Part shown: positions 6,562 to 10,611 of the stretch, in pieces
Layout of the letters: each line of letters begins with the position of its first letter
Position numbering within the stretch: position 1 is the stretch's first letter
Source of the DNA: Spirochaetes bacterium RBG_16_67_19
GTDB taxonomy: Bacteria; Spirochaetota; Spirochaetia; SZUA-6; DRHE01
Direction of reading: 5' to 3'
DNA length: 10,611 nucleotides
Assembly: GCA_001829505.1 (NCBI GenBank)
Contig: MIBK01000094.1
Coordinates: forward strand, 1-10,611
Position numbers and translations under genes: made by a program
The notes under the pieces: model-generated
The model's input: the letters and a program-made list of their open reading frames with translations, nothing else
Told to the model about the DNA's origin: nothing
Databases searched by the model: none

Positions 6562-7746
6562 ATGTCGGTGATTGCCAGCCTGCTGGACCAGGTGCACCGC
6601 GCCTGCGAAAGCGCGGAGAACCAGCGCCGGCTCGCCCTCTGGGAGAGCCGGCCTTTCCCCATCCGCGGGGAGAACCAATGGCACGGGGTGCCGGCCTATG
6701 ACACGGACTCAGGGCGCCCGATGCCGGTGACCGCGGAGTGCCTGGACAAGATCTGGGAGCCGGTCCTGGGCCTCGAGATGGGCAGGTACTTCACCGAACC
6801 CGACTACTTCCTGGAATACCACCTGCGGATGCGCCTGGAGAAGTTCCGGCGCTTCGCCGACGACACGCCGCTCACCCGGGACATCCCGGTGTGCTTCGGG
6901 GTCACCCACGAGGCGGGGATGCTGGGCCAGAAGGTGCTGTTCACCCACGGGGAGGAGCCGACCTTCGCCAAGGATCCGATCGTCGACGAGTCAAGCGAGC
7001 TTCCCGGAAGCTTCGACTTCGACCGCAACGAATACCTGGCCATGGTCATCCCGTTCTGGCGCAGGGTGAAGGAGCTGGCGGGACAGGAGTTCAACGTGCT
7101 GTTCCCGGAATGGTACCGCGGCCCGCAGGGCGTGGCGCTGTACATCCGGGGCTTCGAGAACTTCTCCCTGGACCTGTACCTGAACCCGGCGCTGGCCCAC
7201 CGAGTACTAAGGTACGTGACCGAGGCGGCCAAGGCGTACGCCCTCTGGCGCTCCCGCTTCCTGGATCAGCCTCTAACCAAAGGGGACCTGTTCAACGACG
7301 ACTTGGCCATCATGAGCCCCAAGACCTACGCCGATTTCTTCCTGTCCTACGAGCGGGAGCTCTCCGACTTCTACGGCGGCATCGCCTACTGGCATTCCTG
7401 CGGGGACGTGACCCCGCACGTGCCGGAGATCCACAAGCTGCCGGACATCGACCTGCTGGACTTCGGGGTGACCATGGAGGACAAGGCCGCGGGCCTGGCC
7501 GGGCTGGCCCGGCCGCAGGCCCTGGAGCTGCGGGGGTTCGCCAAGCGGCACCTGCAGGAGTCCAGCGACCAGGAAGCCCGGGACTACGTGCGCGGCATCC
7601 TGCGTTCCTGCCGGCAGGCCGGGGCCAAGCGCTACGTCCTGCGCTCCAGCGGGATGTCCCTGCTGCTGGGCGCGGAGAAGGACCTGGCCCGCCTGGCCCG
7701 TTGGGTGGAGCTGGTGCGCGAAGCTCAAGTCAGCGAGAAGCCCTGA
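6562..7746 (+). CDS. Uroporphyrinogen decarboxylase/MtaA-superfamily protein in a sugar operon
   Basis: A 394-residue soluble protein whose C-terminal half resembles the URO-D/methylcobamide methyltransferase (MtaA, CmuA) TIM-barrel superfamily. Visible landmarks are FNDDLAIMSPKTYADFF (244-260), matching the conserved Asp-Asp...Ser-Pro segment, and YWHSCGDVTP (276-285), which gives the His-x-Cys pair (H278, C280) used for zinc in methyltransferase members. Those enzymes usually have another Cys near the C-terminus in a Gly-Cys turn; here the equivalent stretch appears to read YVLRSSGMSL (358-367), without Cys. True heme-pathway decarboxylases are shorter (about 350 residues) and sit in heme operons, so a heme role is unlikely. 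It starts 14 nt after the dehydrogenase stop, with a weak AAGGG upstream, and its stop overlaps the next start. Its reaction is unknown; a methyl-transfer or lyase-like role on a sugar derivative is conjecture. Confidence 0.72.
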   Translation: MSVIASLLDQVHRACESAENQRRLALWESRPFPIRGENQWHGVPAYDTDSGRPMPVTAECLDKIWEPVLGLEMGRYFTEPDYFLEYHLRMRLEKFRRFADDTPLTRDIPVCFGVTHEAGMLGQKVLFTHGEEPTFAKDPIVDESSELPGSFDFDRNEYLAMVIPFWRRVKELAGQEFNVLFPEWYRGPQGVALYIRGFENFSLDLYLNPALAHRVLRYVTEAAKAYALWRSRFLDQPLTKGDLFNDDLAIMSPKTYADFFLSYERELSDFYGGIAYWHSCGDVTPHVPEIHKLPDIDLLDFGVTMEDKAAGLAGLARPQALELRGFAKRHLQESSDQEARDYVRGILRSCRQAGAKRYVLRSSGMSLLLGAEKDLARLARWVELVREAQVSEKP

Positions 7747-9197
7747 TGGCAAGCCGGCCCGCACTGCGCGTCGGGGTGGTCAGCTTCGACTATCCGCCCT
7801 TCTACGAGCGGGGAGCTGGCGGAGCCGCAGCCAAGCGGAGCATCCTGCCGGCCCTGCTCGCGGAGGAAGGCCACCAGATCGTGCAGCCCTCGCAGGATCA
7901 GGATCCGGGCCGGGCCGGCCTGGCTACGCCCGCGGACCTGGAGCGCTGCCTGGGGGAGTTCCGGGCCCGGGGCGTGGACTGCCTGCTGCTGGATCTCTTC
8001 CATTGGACCCGCCCCGCCCTGGCCCTGGCCCTGCTGCGGGAGCTGAGCGTTCCCTGCGGGCTGGTGGCCAACTCGCGCGACGGCTGGAACGGCATCACGG
8101 CCGTGACCGCCATCAGCGGCTCCCTGCGCGAGCTGCCCGAGCACCGCTTCCTGAGCGGGGCCCCGCGCTTCCGCGACAGCGAGCCGCAGGACATACGCGA
8201 CTGGCTGCGGGGGGTGGCCGCTTATACCCGCCTGCGCCGCTCGCGCCTGCTGTGCTGGGGGGGCGGCTATGGGGCGGATATACCCTTCACCCGTTCGGAC
8301 CCGGCGGCCCTGGAGTCCTGCCTGGTGCGCGAAGTGCTGCAGGAGCAGGAGATCGTGCTGGTGGAGCGGGCCCGGGCCATCGCCGCGGGCAGCCCGCAGA
8401 GGGTGAAGGGCTTCCTGGACTGGCTGGAGGCCCGCGGCACGCGCATCCGCTACGGCGGGAGGCTCACCCCGGAGGCCCTGGCCTTCCAGGTGACGCTGTA
8501 CCTGGCCGCCCGCGACCGACTCCAAGAGCTGGAGGGGGAGGACATCGCCGCGGTCTCGATCAAGTGTCACTACGAGCTGTCCATCGCCCCGGTGGGCTGC
8601 ACGGCCTGCCTGCTCCCCGGCTTCCTGCCTTGCGCTGAGGATGCCGGGGGCCCGCAGGAGGTGGTGCCCACGGCCTGCGAGGGGGACCTGCCCGGGCTGG
8701 CCACGCTGGCCATGCTGCACGCGGTCAATCCTGCGGAAGCCCCGCTGTTCGGGGACCTGGCCATGTACCAGCCGGGCTTCGTGCTGGTGCGCAACTGCGG
8801 CGCTTCCGCCGTTTCCTGGGCCGGCGGCCTGGACCATCTGGAGGTCAAGCCCAACATCCACGGCCGCTCGGGCGGGGCCCTGTCCTACGAGACCCCCGCG
8901 GCACCGGAGGTCACCTTCGCCCGGCTGTTCCGGGTCGGCGGGCGGATGAGCCTCATGCTCGGGGAGGGCTCGATCGCCGGCCCCGGCGAAGGGAGCTTCC
9001 CCGACCCCTGGCCGCACACTCGTCTGGTGCTGCCGGTGGATCCCTACCTGCTGTACCGGGCCGCCCCGTGCAACCACGCCTGCCTGACCCGCGGGCGGCA
9101 GGCCCGCAGCCTGGAAACCCTGGCCCGCCTGGCCGGCCTGCAGGTGGTGCGCTGCGATCGGGAGGCAAGCCTGGCCTCCTACCTGGAGTCTCTATGA
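7746..9197 (+). CDS. L-fucose/L-arabinose isomerase-family protein (divergent)
   Basis: A 483-residue cytoplasmic protein of the L-fucose isomerase-related group, clearly shorter than classical FucI (about 590 residues). The N-terminal part (about 8-150) has Rossmann-like strands such as LRVGVVSFDY. The C-terminal part contains TACEGDLPGLATLAML (309-324), where E312 corresponds to the family's metal-binding Glu. It is followed by LFGDL with D337, and PCNHA with H444. This Glu-Asp-His set is the expected metal site, so an aldose-ketose isomerase or related activity is plausible. The middle section is Cys-rich (C274, C285, C288, C296, C311). The ATG shares one base with the preceding stop (TGATG), and no strong ribosome binding site precedes it, so coupled translation is likely. 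The substrate cannot be read from sequence, and no fucose kinase or aldolase is visible nearby. Confidence 0.75.
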   Translation: MASRPALRVGVVSFDYPPFYERGAGGAAAKRSILPALLAEEGHQIVQPSQDQDPGRAGLATPADLERCLGEFRARGVDCLLLDLFHWTRPALALALLRELSVPCGLVANSRDGWNGITAVTAISGSLRELPEHRFLSGAPRFRDSEPQDIRDWLRGVAAYTRLRRSRLLCWGGGYGADIPFTRSDPAALESCLVREVLQEQEIVLVERARAIAAGSPQRVKGFLDWLEARGTRIRYGGRLTPEALAFQVTLYLAARDRLQELEGEDIAAVSIKCHYELSIAPVGCTACLLPGFLPCAEDAGGPQEVVPTACEGDLPGLATLAMLHAVNPAEAPLFGDLAMYQPGFVLVRNCGASAVSWAGGLDHLEVKPNIHGRSGGALSYETPAAPEVTFARLFRVGGRMSLMLGEGSIAGPGEGSFPDPWPHTRLVLPVDPYLLYRAAPCNHACLTRGRQARSLETLARLAGLQVVRCDREASLASYLESL

Positions 9198-9853
9198 GCG
9201 AAATCGACACCCGCAGCCTCACCGATCGGGTATACGACTATCTGCTGGAACGCATCATCGCCGGGGCCATCAAGTATGGGGAGACCCTGAGCATCCGCGC
9301 GATCGCCGAGGAGCTGAAGATCAGCACCATGCCGGTGCGGGAGGCGGTGAAGCGCCTGGCCTTCGAGCAGATCGTGGAGATCAAGCCGCGCTCCAGCTGC
9401 CAGGTGAAGGTCCCTTCCCGGAGCATGATCGCCGACGTCTACGACGCGCGCGAGATGCTGGAGCTGCACGCCCTGTCCAAGTGCCTGAACCGCCCGGACC
9501 CGGAGAAGCTGGCGGCCCTGTGGCGGATCGTGGAGGAGATGCGCGCCGTGGAGCACGAGAAGGATTCGGCCACCCGGGAGAAGCGCGCCGTGGAGCTGGA
9601 CCGGCGGTTCCACGCCGGGGTCTGTGCGCTGGCCGAGAACGAGTACGTGGACCAGTTCTACCGCCAGCTGGCGCTGCACGTGAACATGACCCTGATCCAC
9701 GAGAAGACCTACGACAAGCTGAGGAAGCAGTATTACGAGAGCCACGCGGAGATCCTGCGCTGCCTGGAAAAGGATCCGCCGGCGGCCCTGGAGGTGCTGC
9801 GCAAGCACTTCCGGGACACCAAGAAAGTCCTGCTCAACAACGACAGGGAATAG
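9194..9853 (+). CDS. GntR-family transcriptional regulator with FCD domain
   Basis: A 219-residue regulator of the FadR subfamily. The N-terminal winged helix-turn-helix spans about residues 8-75; the recognition region is ISTMPVREAVKRL (43-55), with the wing following at about 60-72. The C-terminal all-helical FCD ligand domain (about 80-210) carries the usual metal-binding set D136, H140, H184 and H205, so it probably senses a small organic acid or sugar derivative through a bound metal. FCD regulators are mostly repressors released by a pathway metabolite. The start overlaps the isomerase-like stop by 4 nt (ATGA), with GGAG (9185-9188) 5 nt upstream. Located inside the operon, it probably controls its own transcript, with the inverted repeat at 1784-1803 as the best candidate site. 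Family assignment is secure; ligand and operator are inferred. Confidence 0.92.
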   Translation: MSEIDTRSLTDRVYDYLLERIIAGAIKYGETLSIRAIAEELKISTMPVREAVKRLAFEQIVEIKPRSSCQVKVPSRSMIADVYDAREMLELHALSKCLNRPDPEKLAALWRIVEEMRAVEHEKDSATREKRAVELDRRFHAGVCALAENEYVDQFYRQLALHVNMTLIHEKTYDKLRKQYYESHAEILRCLEKDPPAALEVLRKHFRDTKKVLLNNDRE

Positions 9854-9932
9854 GGGTACAGCCAATGAGCGAGCGGGCCCGAACCATGATGGCCGCCTTT
9901 CTGGACAAACCAGGCCACCTTTACCTGGAACA

Positions 9933-10110
9933 GGTCCCCGTGCCCGAATGCGGGGAGGCGGAGGTGCTGATCCGGGTGCGCGAAGTGGGCATCTGCGGCA
10001 GCGACCTGCACTACTACAAGGAAGGCCGGGTCGGCGACAACGTCGTGCAGGCCCCGCATATCCTGGGGCACGAGTGCTCGGGGGTCGTCGTGCAGGCGGG
10101 ATCCCGGGCC
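9933..10110 (+). repeat. Tandem duplication, copy 1 (178 bp)
   Basis: First unit of a perfect direct repeat inside the zinc dehydrogenase gene, starting GGTCCCCGTG and carrying the catalytic zinc Cys and the GHE motif in the proper frame. It abuts copy 2 without spacer. The GG at 10111-10112 is shared with the base pair following copy 2, so junction placement is ambiguous by 2 bp. Confidence 0.97.
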
Positions 10111-10288
10111 GGTCCCCGTGCCCGAATGCGGGGAGGCGGAGGTGCTGATCCGGGTGCGCGAAGTGGGCATCTGCGGCAGCGACCTGCACTACTACAAGGA
10201 AGGCCGGGTCGGCGACAACGTCGTGCAGGCCCCGCATATCCTGGGGCACGAGTGCTCGGGGGTCGTCGTGCAGGCGGGATCCCGGGCC
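10111..10288 (+). repeat. Tandem duplication, copy 2 (178 bp)
   Basis: Second unit, identical to copy 1 base for base by visual comparison. The unit length is not a multiple of three (59 codons plus 1 base), so this copy is read out of frame from the gene's start. The correct frame resumes from here into the structural zinc and NAD-binding parts. Confidence 0.97.
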
Positions 10289-10611
10289 GGGGACCTGGCC
10301 CCCGGCGACCGGGTGACCGTGGAGCCGGGCCTGCCCTGCCTGGCCTGCCCGCGCTGCCTGGAGGGACGCTACAACCTGTGCCCTCAGGTGCGCTTCCTGG
10401 GCGCTCCGCCCAACCCCGGGGCTTTCCGGGAGCTGCTGGCCCACGACGCGCGTTTCGTGTACCGGCTTCCCGACTCGGTGAGCTTCACCCAGGGCGCCCT
10501 GGTGGAGCCCCTGGCCGTGGCCCACAATGCCGTGACCCGCGCCGGGGTGCGCCCCGGGGACACGGTGATGGTCGTGGGCAGCGGGGCCATCGGCTTCTCC
10601 TGCCTGGAGAT

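Larger units (their letters stand above)
9865..10611 (+). pseudogene. Zinc-dependent sorbitol/xylitol-type dehydrogenase, frame broken by an internal tandem duplication (3' end outside the window)
   Basis: This encodes a medium-chain dehydrogenase/reductase of the polyol dehydrogenase type. From the ATG at 9865 (AGGGG at 9852-9856, 8 nt upstream) the frame reads normally for 82 codons. That stretch includes the catalytic zinc Cys in GICGSDLHYY (C44) and the GHECSG motif (H69, E70). A 178-bp duplication then shifts the frame by +1. The protein sequence resumes in the other frame with APGDRVTVEPG. A four-Cys structural zinc lobe (C-x2-C-x2-C-x7-C) follows, then the NAD-binding start VVGSGAIGF, open to the window end. 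Removing one copy restores a seamless GSRAGDLAPGDRV junction. The shifted frame meets no stop before the edge but has unnatural Arg/Gly-rich composition. It could be a real recent loss of function or an assembly artefact masking an intact gene that oxidises a polyol to a ketose. ATGs at 9886 and 9889 are possible alternative starts. Confidence 0.85.

Noticed and set aside
6551..6571. ATG at 6551 as an alternative start for the URO-D-like gene
   Set aside because: It is out of frame and reaches a stop after six codons.
7725..9077. Long minus-strand open frame opposite the isomerase-like gene
   Set aside because: Low-complexity Gly/Gln/Ala/His composition with no motif; the plus-strand protein shows a metal triad and clean operon junctions.
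9179..10525. Minus-strand open frame across the GntR and dehydrogenase genes
   Set aside because: It contains the 178-bp duplication and has no recognisable domain; both plus-strand genes are clear family members.
10111..10611. The shifted frame after the duplication read as a novel C-terminal domain, because it stays open to the edge
   Set aside because: Its Arg/Gly/Pro-rich content is typical of off-frame GC-rich DNA, while the neighbouring frame shows perfect zinc-lobe and NAD-binding motifs.

Overview
The window is a GC-rich bacterial chromosome segment, densely packed, with every supported gene on the + strand. It holds carbohydrate uptake and catabolism genes in two modules. The lineage cannot be fixed from sequence alone. 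The lipoprotein-type sugar-binding protein (Cys20 lipobox) and near-consensus sigma-70-type promoter fit a spirochaete, a Gram-positive or another lineage that anchors its solute-binding proteins by lipid; a spirochaete is only a low-confidence guess.

Left module (1-1675): the C-terminal half of an RbsC-type sugar ABC permease, cut by the window edge, followed by a gene for a protein resembling the aldose 1-epimerase (galactose mutarotase) fold. These look like the tail of one sugar-uptake operon.

Control region (1676-1828): a locally AT-rich gap with a very good promoter (TTGACC, 17 nt, TATAAT). It is followed at once by a 7-bp-arm inverted repeat placed where a repressor would block transcription, then by a strong ribosome binding site.

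Right module (1829 to the window end): a tightly packed operon, with most junctions overlapping by 1-4 nt. Order: lipoprotein sugar-binding protein; a GC-rich hairpin; double-domain sugar ABC ATPase; RbsC-type permease; iron-type alcohol dehydrogenase with an intact metal site; a uroporphyrinogen-decarboxylase/MtaA-superfamily protein; a distant L-fucose-isomerase-family protein; a GntR/FCD regulator; and a zinc-dependent sorbitol/xylitol-dehydrogenase-like gene. Together they suggest import of a sugar or polyol and its oxidation, reduction or isomerisation, probably under substrate control by the GntR protein. No sugar kinase or aldolase is visible, so the substrate and complete route remain open.

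The most striking anomaly is at the right end. A perfect 178-bp tandem duplication inside the zinc dehydrogenase gene repeats its catalytic zinc region and shifts the reading frame. It is either a very recent mutation or an assembly error. The other main point of interest is the URO-D-like protein embedded in a sugar operon: it keeps the His-x-Cys pair but appears to lack the final Cys ligand of the methyltransferase branch.
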